Below are positions 9,478 through 17,588 of a stretch of DNA of 64,000 bases, piece after piece. The stretch's first letter is position 1. Each line of letters opens with the position of its first letter. Below the pieces are notes generated by a model. The model had not been told where the DNA came from, did no database searches, and saw only the letters and a program-made list of their open reading frames with translations. The position numbers and the translations under genes are program-made. This DNA is from Acinetobacter brisouisimilis (GTDB taxonomy: Bacteria > Pseudomonadota > Gammaproteobacteria > Pseudomonadales > Moraxellaceae), in assembly GCF_000368265.1 (NCBI RefSeq), contig NZ_KB851219.1, positions 1,247,870 to 1,311,869 of the forward strand, written 5' to 3'.

Positions 9478-10710
9478 GTGGACGTACGTCTGTCAGATCG
9501 TGTAAACGCTATCAAACCGTCTCCTACGCTTGCCGTAACAAATAAAGCTGCTGAACTTAAAGCTGCTGGTAAGAATGTGATTGGTTTGGGTGCAGGTGAA
9601 CCTGATTTCGATACCCCGCAACACATCAAAGATGCAGCTATTCAAGCGATTAACAATGGCTTTACAAAATACACTGCTGTTGATGGTACGCCAAGCTTAA
9701 AAAAAGCAATTATTGCTAAGCTGAAACGCGACAATAACCTTGACTACCAAGCAAACCAGATCCTGGTTTCTTGTGGTGGTAAACAATCATTCTTTAACTT
9801 GGCGCTTGCTTTGTTAAACAAAGGTGATGAAGTGATTATTCCTGCACCGTTCTGGGTAAGCTATCCAGACATGGTGATTATCGCTGAAGGTACACCTGTG
9901 ATTGTGAAATGTGGTGAAGAACAACGTTTCAAAATTACCCCTGAACAATTAGAAGCTGCGATCACTGAAAATACTCGTTTAGTGGTATTGAACAGCCCAT
10001 CTAACCCAACAGGCATGATCTATACCAAAGCAGAGCTAGAAGCTTTGGCTGAAGTATTGCGTCGCCACCCACAAGTATTGGTTGCATCTGACGACATGTA
10101 CGAACCAATCCGTTGGGACGACGAATTCTATAACATCGCAACTGTTGCACCAGACCTTTACGATCGCGTAATCGTATTGAACGGTGTATCTAAAGCGTAT
10201 GCGATGACTGGCTGGCGTATTGGCTATGCAGCGGGTCCGGCAAAGCTGATCGGTGCAATGAAAAAAATCCAGTCTCAATCAACTTCAAACCCAACTTCAA
10301 TTTCACAAGTTGCTGCTGAAGCTGCATTGAATGGTCCTCAAGACGTCCTTAAACCAATGATCGAAGCCTTCAAACGCCGCCATGACTTGGTTGTAAACGG
10401 TTTGAATGACATTAAAGGGATTACTTGTCTACCTGCTGACGGCGCGTTCTATGCGTATGCAAATATCCGTCCGTTGATTCGTGCGAAAGGTTTAAAATCT
10501 TGCACAGAGTTCTCTGCATGGTTACTTGAAGAAACTGGTGTTGCCGTTGTTCCTGGCGATGCATTTGGTTTAGGCGGTTACATGCGTATTTCTTACGCGA
10601 CTGCTGACGAAGTACTTGTTGATGCACTTGCACGTATCAAAAAAGCTGCTGAATCAATTGACGGCGTAGATGCTGCAATTGCTTCAATCGAAGCTGAGAA
10701 AAAAGCGTAA
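9478..10710 (+). CDS. aspC: Pyridoxal-phosphate class I aminotransferase (aspartate aminotransferase type)
   Basis: Transfers the amino group between aspartate or a related amino acid and 2-oxoglutarate. It has 410 residues and starts with GTG at 9478, preceded by AAAGAAGGAA. Fold-type I landmarks are present: GLGAGEPDFDTP near the N-terminus, SPSNPTG (Asn 176), DDMYEP (Asp 205, Tyr 208), the PLP lysine in GVSKAYAMTGWRIGY (Lys 239), and the substrate arginine in that motif. The pattern is that of the subgroup Ib aspartate aminotransferases (AatA/AspC-like), which may also accept prephenate or aromatic substrates. It is monocistronic, with a strong terminator downstream. Confidence 0.9.
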   Translation: MDVRLSDRVNAIKPSPTLAVTNKAAELKAAGKNVIGLGAGEPDFDTPQHIKDAAIQAINNGFTKYTAVDGTPSLKKAIIAKLKRDNNLDYQANQILVSCGGKQSFFNLALALLNKGDEVIIPAPFWVSYPDMVIIAEGTPVIVKCGEEQRFKITPEQLEAAITENTRLVVLNSPSNPTGMIYTKAELEALAEVLRRHPQVLVASDDMYEPIRWDDEFYNIATVAPDLYDRVIVLNGVSKAYAMTGWRIGYAAGPAKLIGAMKKIQSQSTSNPTSISQVAAEAALNGPQDVLKPMIEAFKRRHDLVVNGLNDIKGITCLPADGAFYAYANIRPLIRAKGLKSCTEFSAWLLEETGVAVVPGDAFGLGGYMRISYATADEVLVDALARIKKAAESIDGVDAAIASIEAEKKA

Positions 10711-10728
10711 TTCATTACGCTAAAACAA

Positions 10729-10759
10729 AAAAACCCATCAGTTCACTGATGGGTTTTTT
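10729..10759 (+). terminator. Rho-independent terminator after aspC
   Basis: CCCATCAG (10734-10741) pairs with CTGATGGG (10746-10753) across a four-base loop, followed by seven T. An A run precedes the stem, so it may also act for the convergent gene ending at 10797. Confidence 0.9.
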
Positions 10760-10796
10760 ATGATCTAAAGAAAAATGTACAAATAAACAGGGTGAT

Positions 10797-11228
10797 TTAA
10801 ACCGTACTATATTTTGGGCGTTCTAACGCAATAAAATTAAAATAATAGGGCAAGACACGATCTAAATAAATTTCACGGATTTGTGCATCATGCTGCGACC
10901 ACGCCAATGCTTTGGCATGTTTGCCAATGCCTTGACCTTGGATTGCAAACACAAAAATATCATTAATTGAAGAATCCTGCTGTACAGGCTGCCAGTAATT
11001 ACCTTCACTTCTTTGTAATTGCTGAGCTTGATGCTCTGTCCATTTATCACCAAACCAAAGCTGCAGCAAATCACCCAGATAGACTTTTTGCTCACTTAAA
11101 ATGGCAAAGTGAATACAGGCATCAGCAACAGGTTGATAATAGCTTTGCGGATTTTTTAAAATGGAAAGATAGTTTTCTTGATAAAACTGGAAGTTTGCGA
11201 AAATATCTTGAACACGAAGAACTGGCAT
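10797..11228 (-). CDS. Conserved hypothetical protein, 143 aa
   Basis: No family recognised. The sequence is a soluble, mostly helical protein rich in aromatic residues and glutamine, with the central segment FAIQGQGIGKHAKALAWSQHDAQIREIYLDRV. It has no signal peptide, no membrane segment and no cysteine pair. The ATG at 11228 begins MPVLRVQDIFANF. It is convergent with aspC and lies upstream of, and divergent from, the tRNA-Asn gene. Its codon use resembles neighbouring core genes, so it is probably a resident gene and not a recent import. Confidence 0.6.
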   Translation of the reverse strand: MPVLRVQDIFANFQFYQENYLSILKNPQSYYQPVADACIHFAILSEQKVYLGDLLQLWFGDKWTEHQAQQLQRSEGNYWQPVQQDSSINDIFVFAIQGQGIGKHAKALAWSQHDAQIREIYLDRVLPYYFNFIALERPKYSTV

Positions 11229-11420
11229 GTTGCGCCTCCGATTTAGCCATTTGTTGTGCTGGCAAGTTGGGTTAAATCCACACTGTTTAAAGCGAAAATA
11301 CTTTAAACGACCTATGTTTTTTAATTTAGCAAAAAAAATGCAGAAAAAATAATTTTTTTAGATTTGACCTGACTATTTGTTTAAATATACGACATCCAAA
11401 AACCATAGCTAGATTTTCAC

Positions 11421-11448
11421 TTGACCCTTATTAAAATCACATTATAAT
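11421..11448 (+). promoter_or_regulatory. Sigma-70 promoter of tRNA-Asn
   Basis: TTGACC (11421-11426) and a perfect TATAAT (11443-11448) are separated by 16 bases. The predicted start lies a few bases before the tRNA 5' end at 11460. Confidence 0.85.
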
Positions 11449-11459
11449 CTCTGGCAGAT

Positions 11460-11535
11460 TCTCCAATAGCTCAGTCGGTAGAGCGACGGACTGTTAATCC
11501 GCAGGTCCCTGGTTCGAGCCCAGGTTGGAGAGCCA
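11460..11535 (+). tRNA. tRNA-Asn (anticodon GTT)
   Basis: A 76-base cloverleaf. Acceptor arm TCTCCAA pairs with TTGGAGA (11525-11531), discriminator G, and CCA is encoded at 11533-11535. The D-arm region is AGCTCAGTCGGTAGAGC, the anticodon loop CTGTTAA has GTT at 11493-11495, and the T-arm contains GGTTCGAGCC. It reads AAC/AAT codons. Confidence 0.97.
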
Positions 11536-11545
11536 AAATTTTAAA

Positions 11546-11574
11546 AAGCCCGCAGCATTAAAGCGGGCTTTTTT
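11546..11574 (+). terminator. Terminator of tRNA-Asn
   Basis: AAGCCCGC (11546-11553) pairs with GCGGGCTT (11563-11570), followed by T residues. It lies 10 bases after the tRNA. Confidence 0.88.
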
Positions 11575-11575
11575 A

Positions 11576-11811
11576 TGTCTGCTATTTCGCTTCAAACTCC
11601 GTAATTGCTTCTTTAGCAATGCGAAATACCTACTTACTACGCAAATAGATTGCCTATCGTCAAGCACGTGCAGGTTGTGCCGATGTCATGATCAGTATTA
11701 TTGCGGGATAAAAAATCGTCATACATGAATGACTTTAGGTACAATGAAAATTGTAGAAACAAAAATGACAGCAAAGACCAGTGCTTGCTGTCATTTAGGT
11801 CAGATCGGGGG
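11576..11811. other. Gene-poor stretch downstream of tRNA-Asn
   Basis: The 236 bases between the tRNA terminator and the next gene contain only short stop-interrupted frames. One forward frame reads AYRQARAGCADVMISIIAG before a stop. That looks protein-like and could be a scrap of a decayed gene, but I cannot name it. No direct repeat of the tRNA 3' end is visible, so there is no evidence of an integrated element now. Confidence 0.3.
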
Positions 11812-12045
11812 TTAACATAACACTTCGACTTTATGGAACTGTTTCAACTGCAATAACGCAATAAATGGATTTTCAGATTGGCACAACTGATTCAAATGCT
11901 CATAAAACTGGTTCGATAAAGTAGCATTACACTGAATCACCCAGCCTTTCACTGAAGCTGTATCATTATGTTGCATATACAGCTCACAAGTACGCGGATC
12001 GGTCAGGCGAATATTTTTTATTTTAAACATACTCTGTTCAGTCAT
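11812..12045 (-). CDS. Small hypothetical protein, 77 aa
   Basis: The ATG at 12045 has an excellent ribosome site (AAAGGAGAA, about seven bases upstream), which argues for real translation. The protein begins MTEQSMFKIKNIRLTDPRT and ends LKQFHKVEVLC. It is soluble and has three cysteines, one at the very end. It is not recognised. It lies about 200 bases downstream of the sulfide operon on the same strand, and its own promoter is likely in that gap. Confidence 0.6.
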   Translation of the reverse strand: MTEQSMFKIKNIRLTDPRTCELYMQHNDTASVKGWVIQCNATLSNQFYEHLNQLCQSENPFIALLQLKQFHKVEVLC

Positions 12046-12176
12046 GGCGTGTTCTCCTTTGCGGGTTGTATGATTTAAAATGCAAGGGATATGCCAAAAT
12101 AATAAACCATTGTTTTATATCATTTTTATATTAAGATATTTTAATTATTCCCTTCAGGAATTTTTATTGCATTAAT

Positions 12177-12197
12177 ATTGTGCAGTTTTCGCACAAT
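12177..12197. repeat. Perfect inverted repeat in the gap after the sulfide operon
   Basis: ATTGTGC (12177-12183) and GCACAAT (12191-12197) flank a seven-base loop. It has no clear T tract on either strand, so it could be a weak terminator of the operon or an operator for the 77-residue gene. Confidence 0.35.
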
Positions 12198-12249
12198 ACA
12201 AACCCATTTCATATAAGCGTCCCTGCTTTAGAAATGGTGATTGAGGTTT

Positions 12250-12675
12250 TTAAGCTTTTTGGCTCAATTTGTATAAGAACATGCCAAGCAACATCGGAAT
12301 AATAAAATACAGTGCTTCCCAATGCCCTAGTCCAAGCAAAGTTAAACCTGGTGCAGGACAAATACCAGACAAGCCCCAACCAATACCAAACAGAATTGAA
12401 CCCATAATTAATCGTGAATCAATCATCTTGCTTGTTGGCAAATCAATCGGCTCATTAAAAATGGTCTTTGGGCGCTCTTGACGCATTGCACGCTGAAATG
12501 GATAGAATGAAATCAACACTGCTCCACCCATCACAAACATCAGACGTGGACTCCATGCACCAAACACATCGAAGAATGCCTGTACCACCGCAGGGTTCGA
12601 CATGCCTGAGAGCATCAGCCCCAGTGCAAATACGCCACCACAAATAAATGCAATCAGATTTTTCATGTTAGCCAC
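12250..12675 (-). CDS. YeeE/YedE-type transporter half, C-terminal partner (DUF6691-like)
   Basis: A 141-residue membrane protein with about four hydrophobic segments and the signature [15 protein letters not shown], which carries the conserved cysteine of the sulfur-transport (YeeE/YedE, TsuA-related) family. Its start at 12675 overlaps the end of the preceding half-gene (stop at 12668) by eight bases, indicating translational coupling. In full-length YeeE proteins the two halves are one chain; here they are separate and presumably form a heterodimer. Thiosulfate or another sulfur species is the expected substrate by family. That it serves sulfide detoxification is inferred from the operon. 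Confidence 0.85.
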   Translation of the reverse strand: MANMKNLIAFICGGVFALGLMLSGMSNPAVVQAFFDVFGAWSPRLMFVMGGAVLISFYPFQRAMRQERPKTIFNEPIDLPTSKMIDSRLIMGSILFGIGWGLSGICPAPGLTLLGLGHWEALYFIIPMLLGMFLYKLSQKA

Positions 12676-13081
12676 CCAAAAGATAACGCGTAACCAATAC
12701 AGTTAAAAACGCACATGCCATAAAGCAGCCCACTGCAACAAAAGAACGTGTCGACAAACGACTTAACCCACAAATCCCATGCCCACTGGTACAGCCCGAA
12801 CCTAGACGTGTTCCAACACCCACCAGCAATCCACTCAACATCAGCACCCAAGGTGATGCTTTAACCTGTACAGGCAAGTCTAAAAACTGATGATAAACAA
12901 ATGGCATACCAATTAGCCCAAGTAAAAACCAAAATGCGGGCGTACTAAACCAGTTTTTGGGTGTCAGCATCTGGGCAATCAATCCACTGACTCCAGCGAT
13001 TTTCCCGACACTATACAAGTAACTAATGGTTGCTATTCCAAGCAGTAGACCGCCAAAGAATGCCAAAGCATATTCATGCAT
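12668..13081 (-). CDS. YeeE/YedE-type transporter half, N-terminal partner
   Basis: A 137-residue inner-membrane protein with four hydrophobic segments. The diagnostic loop is [21 protein letters not shown], which places a conserved cysteine in the proposed thiosulfate path. Downstream it overlaps the second half. Upstream, 12 bases separate it from the TauE/SafE gene, so it is the fourth cistron of the sulfide operon. Split YeeE pairs often accompany persulfide dioxygenase and SQR genes in proteobacteria. The direction of transport is not evident from sequence. Confidence 0.87.
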   Translation of the reverse strand: MHEYALAFFGGLLLGIATISYLYSVGKIAGVSGLIAQMLTPKNWFSTPAFWFLLGLIGMPFVYHQFLDLPVQVKASPWVLMLSGLLVGVGTRLGSGCTSGHGICGLSRLSTRSFVAVGCFMACAFLTVLVTRYLLGG

Positions 13082-13093
13082 ATTGTAAGACTC

Positions 13094-13888
13094 CTATAAG
13101 GCAAAAATAGCTTTAAGTGATTTAAACAGCATCAGTACAGCCACTAGTATGACCGTAATTGCAAAAATTCGCTGCACATAATGCGTTGAAATACGTGTTA
13201 CGATTTGCCGACCGACCAATAGTCCAACTATACATGCACCAGCAAACACAAGTGTCACCGCTGTCGGATAAACAAAACCATCCAACACATGCAAGCCAAT
13301 GCTTAATCCACCCACCAAGAAAATAATCATGAGTGAAGTTGCAACAATGCTATGCAAATCCAGATTCGTGGTTTTCTTCAGTGCTGGGACAATCACAAAA
13401 CCACCACCCACACCAAGCAACCCCGTCAGAAATCCTGCGATTATACCAATCCCCCCTAAAATCAGGGCAGTTGGAATATCCCACTGCAACTTACCCGTAT
13501 AAGGGTTGATTCGGCAAGGCGGATTATGAAAATCTTCATGCGGATGACTAAATAGTCGATATGCCACTACAAACATCACTAAAGCAAACAGTAAACTCAA
13601 CCACATCGGTGAAGTATGCTGACTCGCCCAGATTCCTAAATGTGATGCAGGAATACCAACAAGTGCGATCCACAATGCTGCACGATAGCGAACAATTTTC
13701 TTGAACAAGCCTTGCAGCGTGCCAATAAATGTCGAAAAAGTTACAGCCAACAACCCCACTGGTGCAGCTTGTGCTACCGTCCAGCCCTGAGATGCCATCA
13801 GTGCAGGCACAGCCAATATACCACCACCTGCCCCTGTCAGCCCCAATAGACAACCAATGGCAAGACCTTCAACAACCAGTATCCACAT
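13094..13888 (-). CDS. TauE/SafE family sulfite or organosulfonate exporter
   Basis: A 264-residue inner-membrane protein of the 4-toluene-sulfonate uptake/sulfite exporter family. It has two repeats, each with a glycine-rich motif: GLTGAGGGILAVPAL near residue 17 and GLLGVGGGFVIVPAL near residue 157. About eight transmembrane segments are predicted. It lies 25 bases after the SQR gene. In context it most plausibly exports the sulfite made by the persulfide dioxygenase, which is toxic if it accumulates. This role is inference; family assignment is secure. Confidence 0.88.
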   Translation of the reverse strand: MWILVVEGLAIGCLLGLTGAGGGILAVPALMASQGWTVAQAAPVGLLAVTFSTFIGTLQGLFKKIVRYRAALWIALVGIPASHLGIWASQHTSPMWLSLLFALVMFVVAYRLFSHPHEDFHNPPCRINPYTGKLQWDIPTALILGGIGIIAGFLTGLLGVGGGFVIVPALKKTTNLDLHSIVATSLMIIFLVGGLSIGLHVLDGFVYPTAVTLVFAGACIVGLLVGRQIVTRISTHYVQRIFAITVILVAVLMLFKSLKAIFAL

Positions 13889-13913
13889 GACGATTTTCTC
13901 TCATAACGCCAAA

Positions 13914-15176
13914 TTAAGCTGCATGACGTTTTGGTTTGACGAGCCATTCATGCCCTTTAAGCATGCCTTTCCAGTAAATTTCTGGCAGCATACGAGCTTT
14001 TAAAAACCACGCCAGCTTGGTCGGTTTTTGCCCATCACATAACCAGCGAGGGAATGACGGCAACAATTTTCCACCATAGCCAAATTCTGCCAGTACGATT
14101 TTGCCGCGCTCAACGGTCAGTGGGCAGGAACCATAACCATCGTAATGACAAAAATCACTGCGTCCATTGAGGTAAGTTAAAACATTAACTGCCACAATCG
14201 GAGCTTGCTTTCGCGCAGCCGCAGCGGTTTTAGCATTACTGGCACTAATCACATCACCCAAACCAAAGACATTGGCATAACGAGGATGTTGCAATGTTTC
14301 AGGGTTAACCTCAAACCAGCCAGCAGCATCGGCAAATGCACTGTGACGAATAAAATCTGGTGCATGCTGAGGCGGAACAACATGCAGCATGTCAAATTGA
14401 GTCGAAACCTGAGTCGTTTCTCCGTCTTTTTTCACTTCAAACCATGCAGTTTTACTCGCACCATCTACTTTGACTAATTTATGTTCAAAATGTAAATGTG
14501 CTTTATAGCGCTGCATATATTCCATCAAGGCAGGCACATATTCTTTAACACCGAACAGTACTGCACCTGCATTGTAAAAATTCACTTCAATATTATTCAG
14601 CACATTGTTGTTTAACCAATAATCTGAAGATAAATACAACGCTTTTTGCGGCGCGCCCGCACATTTGATCGGCATTGGGGGTTGAGTAAAAATCGCTTTG
14701 CCCTGTTTTAACTGCTGTACCAGTTGCCACGTATACGGTGCTAAATCCTGACGGTAATTGGAAGTTACCCCATTTTTACCCAGAGTCTCACTCAAACCTT
14801 CAATCGCATCCCAGTTCAGCACCAACCCAGGACAAACAATCAGGGATTGATACTCAATCTGTTGACCATTTTGCAATATCAGTTGATTTTCCTCAGGTTC
14901 AAACGCTGCAACTGCTTGCTTGATCCAATTGGCACCGACTGGAATCACATCCGACATTGCACGACCTGTCGATTCCACCTTAAAAATACCGCCACCCACC
15001 ATGGTCCAACCTGGCTGGTAGTAGTGGGTTTCAGCGGGATCAATAATCACCAGATTTAGATAAGGTGAACGTGCCAATAAACTTGATGCCACGGCAATCC
15101 CTGCCGAACCACCGCCGACGATCACAACGTCATGTTTAAGAACATGTGTAGCACTCGATTGTTGAAGTGGTTGCAT
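13914..15176 (-). CDS. sqr: Sulfide:quinone oxidoreductase, type II (mitochondrial-like)
   Basis: Oxidises H2S to sulfane sulfur with FAD and reduces ubiquinone at the membrane. Translation most likely begins at the ATG at 15176 (MQPLQQSSATH), which has AAGGA eight bases upstream. The longer frame from 15206 would overlap the preceding gene. The product is about 420 residues. FAD-binding GGGSAGIAVA is near the start. Redox cysteines lie in IKCAGAPQKALYLS and YDGYGSCPLTV, and DAAGWFEVNPETLQHPRY is also present. All are close to human SQOR, identifying type II rather than type I. The C-terminal amphipathic region should attach it to the membrane. Confidence 0.92.
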   Translation of the reverse strand: MQPLQQSSATHVLKHDVVIVGGGSAGIAVASSLLARSPYLNLVIIDPAETHYYQPGWTMVGGGIFKVESTGRAMSDVIPVGANWIKQAVAAFEPEENQLILQNGQQIEYQSLIVCPGLVLNWDAIEGLSETLGKNGVTSNYRQDLAPYTWQLVQQLKQGKAIFTQPPMPIKCAGAPQKALYLSSDYWLNNNVLNNIEVNFYNAGAVLFGVKEYVPALMEYMQRYKAHLHFEHKLVKVDGASKTAWFEVKKDGETTQVSTQFDMLHVVPPQHAPDFIRHSAFADAAGWFEVNPETLQHPRYANVFGLGDVISASNAKTAAAARKQAPIVAVNVLTYLNGRSDFCHYDGYGSCPLTVERGKIVLAEFGYGGKLLPSFPRWLCDGQKPTKLAWFLKARMLPEIYWKGMLKGHEWLVKPKRHAA

Positions 15177-15189
15177 AGTTTGTTCCTTA

Positions 15190-15891
15190 TTACTTACAGT
15201 CTGCATCTACATTTCCACAGGCTTTATTTGCAGGGAGTGCCACATCAATTTTTGCAGGATATGGCAAATCCAAATGTTTCATCAGTTCAATAAAATCTTC
15301 GCGAGTTTTCTTACGACCTAAGCGCGCATTGAATTCGCGTTCATGACCAATACTTGAGTGGGTGCGGCCTTTATAATCATGCCCTGGATAAACCACAGTA
15401 TCATCAGGCAAACTAAATAGTTGGTTATGAATGCTGTCGTATAACGTTCCCGCATCACCTTCCTGAAAGTCAGTTCGCCCACATCCATCAATCAAGAGCG
15501 CATCACCTGTGAAAGCCATGTTATCAACGACATAACTGGTGCAAGCATTGGTATGTCCTGGTGTATAGCGTGCTTCAACTTCAATTGAACCGATACGCAA
15601 CAAACAGCCATCAGTGACTAAAATATCACCACATGGTACGCCTGAATTACGATGTAACACCGCTTTAGAACCTGCACGTTCTTTTAACAGTTTCGCTCCA
15701 GTCACATGATCCGCATGTACATGTGTATCTAGGCTATATACCAAGCTCAATCCGTACTGTTCAAGCAAGTCCAAATACGTCTCGATTTCTGATGCGACAG
15801 GGTCAATCAGAATTGCTTGTTTGGTATCCTCGCAAGCCAATAAATAAGTATAAGTAGAGCTTTCAGGTTCGAATAATTGTTTGAAGAGCAT
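15190..15891 (-). CDS. ETHE1-like persulfide dioxygenase (metallo-beta-lactamase fold)
   Basis: Oxidises glutathione persulfide to sulfite with Fe(II) and O2. The metal motif THVHADH, GHTNACTSY, FTGDALLIDGCGRTDFQ and VYPGHDYKG are typical of ETHE1/PDO rather than hydrolytic glyoxalases. An ATG at 15891 (MLFKQLFEPESSTYTYL) gives the usual N-terminus and has GGAA eight bases upstream; in-frame ATGs at 15897 and 15909 are less likely. The start at 15909 would leave almost no leader behind the sigma-54 promoter. It is the first cistron, with SQR 13 bases downstream, so sulfide is converted through persulfide to sulfite. Confidence 0.92.
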   Translation of the reverse strand: MLFKQLFEPESSTYTYLLACEDTKQAILIDPVASEIETYLDLLEQYGLSLVYSLDTHVHADHVTGAKLLKERAGSKAVLHRNSGVPCGDILVTDGCLLRIGSIEVEARYTPGHTNACTSYVVDNMAFTGDALLIDGCGRTDFQEGDAGTLYDSIHNQLFSLPDDTVVYPGHDYKGRTHSSIGHEREFNARLGRKKTREDFIELMKHLDLPYPAKIDVALPANKACGNVDADCK

Positions 15892-15926
15892 GGTCATGTT
15901 CCATTTCATTGTGCTTATATCAAATT

Positions 15927-15944
15927 TAGCAAAATTGATGCCAA
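15927..15944 (-). promoter_or_regulatory. Sigma-54 promoter of the sulfide operon
   Basis: On the minus strand the sequence is TTGGCATCAATTTTGCTA. The GG (-24) and GC (-12) elements have exactly ten bases between them, as in the TGGCAC-N5-TTGC consensus. Transcription should begin near 15917, about 25 bases before the dioxygenase ATG at 15891. A sigma-54 activator gene diverges from the same intergenic region. Confidence 0.85.
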
Positions 15945-16040
15945 TTTTTAATTTAAAATAATAATATTATATTTCAATAACTTATTTTTAAAAATATTTA
16001 AAACAAAAAATATTGATGTTACATGTGAAATTTATTAAAA

Positions 16041-16064
16041 TTATTTGAAACATTATTTGAAACA
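16041..16064. repeat. Tandem 12-bp repeat, candidate activator-binding site
   Basis: TTATTTGAAACA occurs twice in immediate succession (16041-16052, 16053-16064). It lies about 100-120 bases upstream of the -24 element of the divergent sigma-54 promoter, the usual distance for an enhancer site. It is also 9-33 bases before the regulator ATG, so it could mediate autoregulation. Confidence 0.5.
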
Positions 16065-16073
16065 TCAAAATTT

Positions 16074-17351
16074 ATGAATTGTTTGTTTTTTGACTCATCA
16101 TCATCTGCTCAGGCTTTTTTACAGCAGTTACAAGGTTTATTTCATCGCGCTACCGTCTTTGTTTTAGATGAAAAACAAGTCATCTGGCAAACTCCAAATG
16201 AACATGACTTGCATCAGCAAGCACTATTGCAATATTTACACTTACATCCAAGTGAAGATAGCTCTCAGGAAAGCTATGTCGATCAGTTGAATAGTTTTTA
16301 TATTAAGCACCCTATTGAGATTGCAACCCAAGTCTATAGCCTGCATTTATTTCAGCCTTGCCCAAGTATTTGTACACCTGAAGCCACTACACAGTTACAA
16401 CCCTCTCAAGCAGAACTCCAGCTTGCTGAACGCTTTAACAGCCAAACCCCACAAATGTTTGCTATGTTTTCAATTATTCAACGCGTGGCTTCAACACAGT
16501 TCCCAGTGTTAGTCCGTGGTGAATCTGGTAGTGGTAAAGAACTGGTCGCCCAAGCCATTCATGACTATAGCGAACGGCATAATCGCCCTTTCATCGCAGT
16601 TAACTGTGCCAGTTTAAATGCCAATATTTTAGAAAGTGAATTGTTTGGACATGTCAAAGGTGCTTTTACAGGCGCAATTCGTGACCATAAAGGCGTGTTT
16701 GAACGCGCGGCGGGCGGGACACTGTTTTTAGATGAGGTGGCAGAAATTCCACTGGAACTACAAGCCAAGTTACTACGTGTGCTCGAAACAGGCGAATATA
16801 CGCAGCTTGGTGGTGAAAAGACTTTAAAAAGCGATGTGCGTATTATTGCGGCAACCCATCGCGCCTTACGTGAAGAAGCGCGTTTAGGGCGTTTCCGTCA
16901 GGATTTGCTGTATCGGTTACGAGTCATTCCGATTTTTGTACCACCACTACGGGAACGTAAAGCAGATATTCCTTTAATCATTAAAAAAATCTTGCAGGAA
17001 AACAGCCTACCACAAGACCAAGCTGCGCCGATGCTGACTCATCGCGCCATGCAAATCATGCTGCAATATGACTGGCCAGGAAATATCCGCGAACTGAAAA
17101 ACACCTTACTTTATGCTTTAGCGATGTCACAAGGTCGAACGTATATTGATGTGAATGATTTGCCGTATGAAATTTCTAATGTTCAACATGGCAATACCCA
17201 AATTTCTGAACCGTTGTCAAACAAGAGCATTACAAAAGAATTACTGGCGCATTTGCTCGAGCAATATAACAAGGACTTACAGAAGGTTGCAGATGAACTG
17301 AATATTAGCCGAACTACGCTCTGGCGTTATCGGAAGAAGTGGGATATTTAA
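16074..17351 (+). CDS. Sigma-54-dependent activator, FisR-like (sulfane-sulfur responsive by context)
   Basis: A bacterial enhancer-binding protein of 425 residues. The first 120 residues form a variable sensor with cysteines at 3, 96 and 100 (QPCPSICTP). The AAA+ domain follows, with Walker A GESGSGKE (149-156), the sigma-54 contact loop GAFTGA (196-201), Walker B GGTLFLDE (214-221) and [11 protein letters not shown] Fis-type helix-turn-helix ends the protein ([19 protein letters not shown]). FisR of Cupriavidus activates PDO and SQR genes when sensor cysteines react with sulfane sulfur. The divergent position here supports the same role, though the cysteine spacing differs. No good Shine-Dalgarno is visible before 16074. 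Confidence 0.88.
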   Translation: MNCLFFDSSSSAQAFLQQLQGLFHRATVFVLDEKQVIWQTPNEHDLHQQALLQYLHLHPSEDSSQESYVDQLNSFYIKHPIEIATQVYSLHLFQPCPSICTPEATTQLQPSQAELQLAERFNSQTPQMFAMFSIIQRVASTQFPVLVRGESGSGKELVAQAIHDYSERHNRPFIAVNCASLNANILESELFGHVKGAFTGAIRDHKGVFERAAGGTLFLDEVAEIPLELQAKLLRVLETGEYTQLGGEKTLKSDVRIIAATHRALREEARLGRFRQDLLYRLRVIPIFVPPLRERKADIPLIIKKILQENSLPQDQAAPMLTHRAMQIMLQYDWPGNIRELKNTLLYALAMSQGRTYIDVNDLPYEISNVQHGNTQISEPLSNKSITKELLAHLLEQYNKDLQKVADELNISRTTLWRYRKKWDI

Positions 17352-17357
17352 GAAATG

Positions 17358-17383
17358 GGCTTCTTTCATCATGATTTATGCCC
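17358..17383. repeat. Short intergenic repeat, copy 1
   Basis: A segment containing TATCATGATTTAT-like sequence just behind the activator gene closely resembles 40829-40854, just behind the EAL gene. About 21 of 26 bases agree by eye, and weaker similarity (a TTTCTC tract, then GAAA) continues for some 30 bases. The significance is unknown. Confidence 0.3.
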
Positions 17384-17526
17384 TCTTTGTGTTTCTCCCA
17401 TAGGAAGAAATGAAAAATGGTTTAATGAAAGAAATCTAATCAGTATGAATATGACGTGATTTATGTTTTAATACGAACAGTTTGAGATGAGCCTCATACA
17501 GTATATGACTTGATTCATATACGACT

Positions 17527-17549
17527 AGCCCCTAACCATGGGGCTTTTT
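17527..17549. terminator. Rho-independent terminator
   Basis: AGCCCC (17527-17532) pairs with GGGGCT (17540-17545) and is followed by T residues on the plus strand. It could end the activator transcript about 175 bases after its stop codon. Confidence 0.7.
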
Positions 17550-17588
17550 ATTGCCTATCTTTTAAACTCTATGCTCTGAATAAAAAAT

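Noticed and set aside
11460..11535. tRNA-Asn as an attachment site of an integrated element
   Set aside because: There is no integrase gene and no repeat of the tRNA 3' end in the following sequence.
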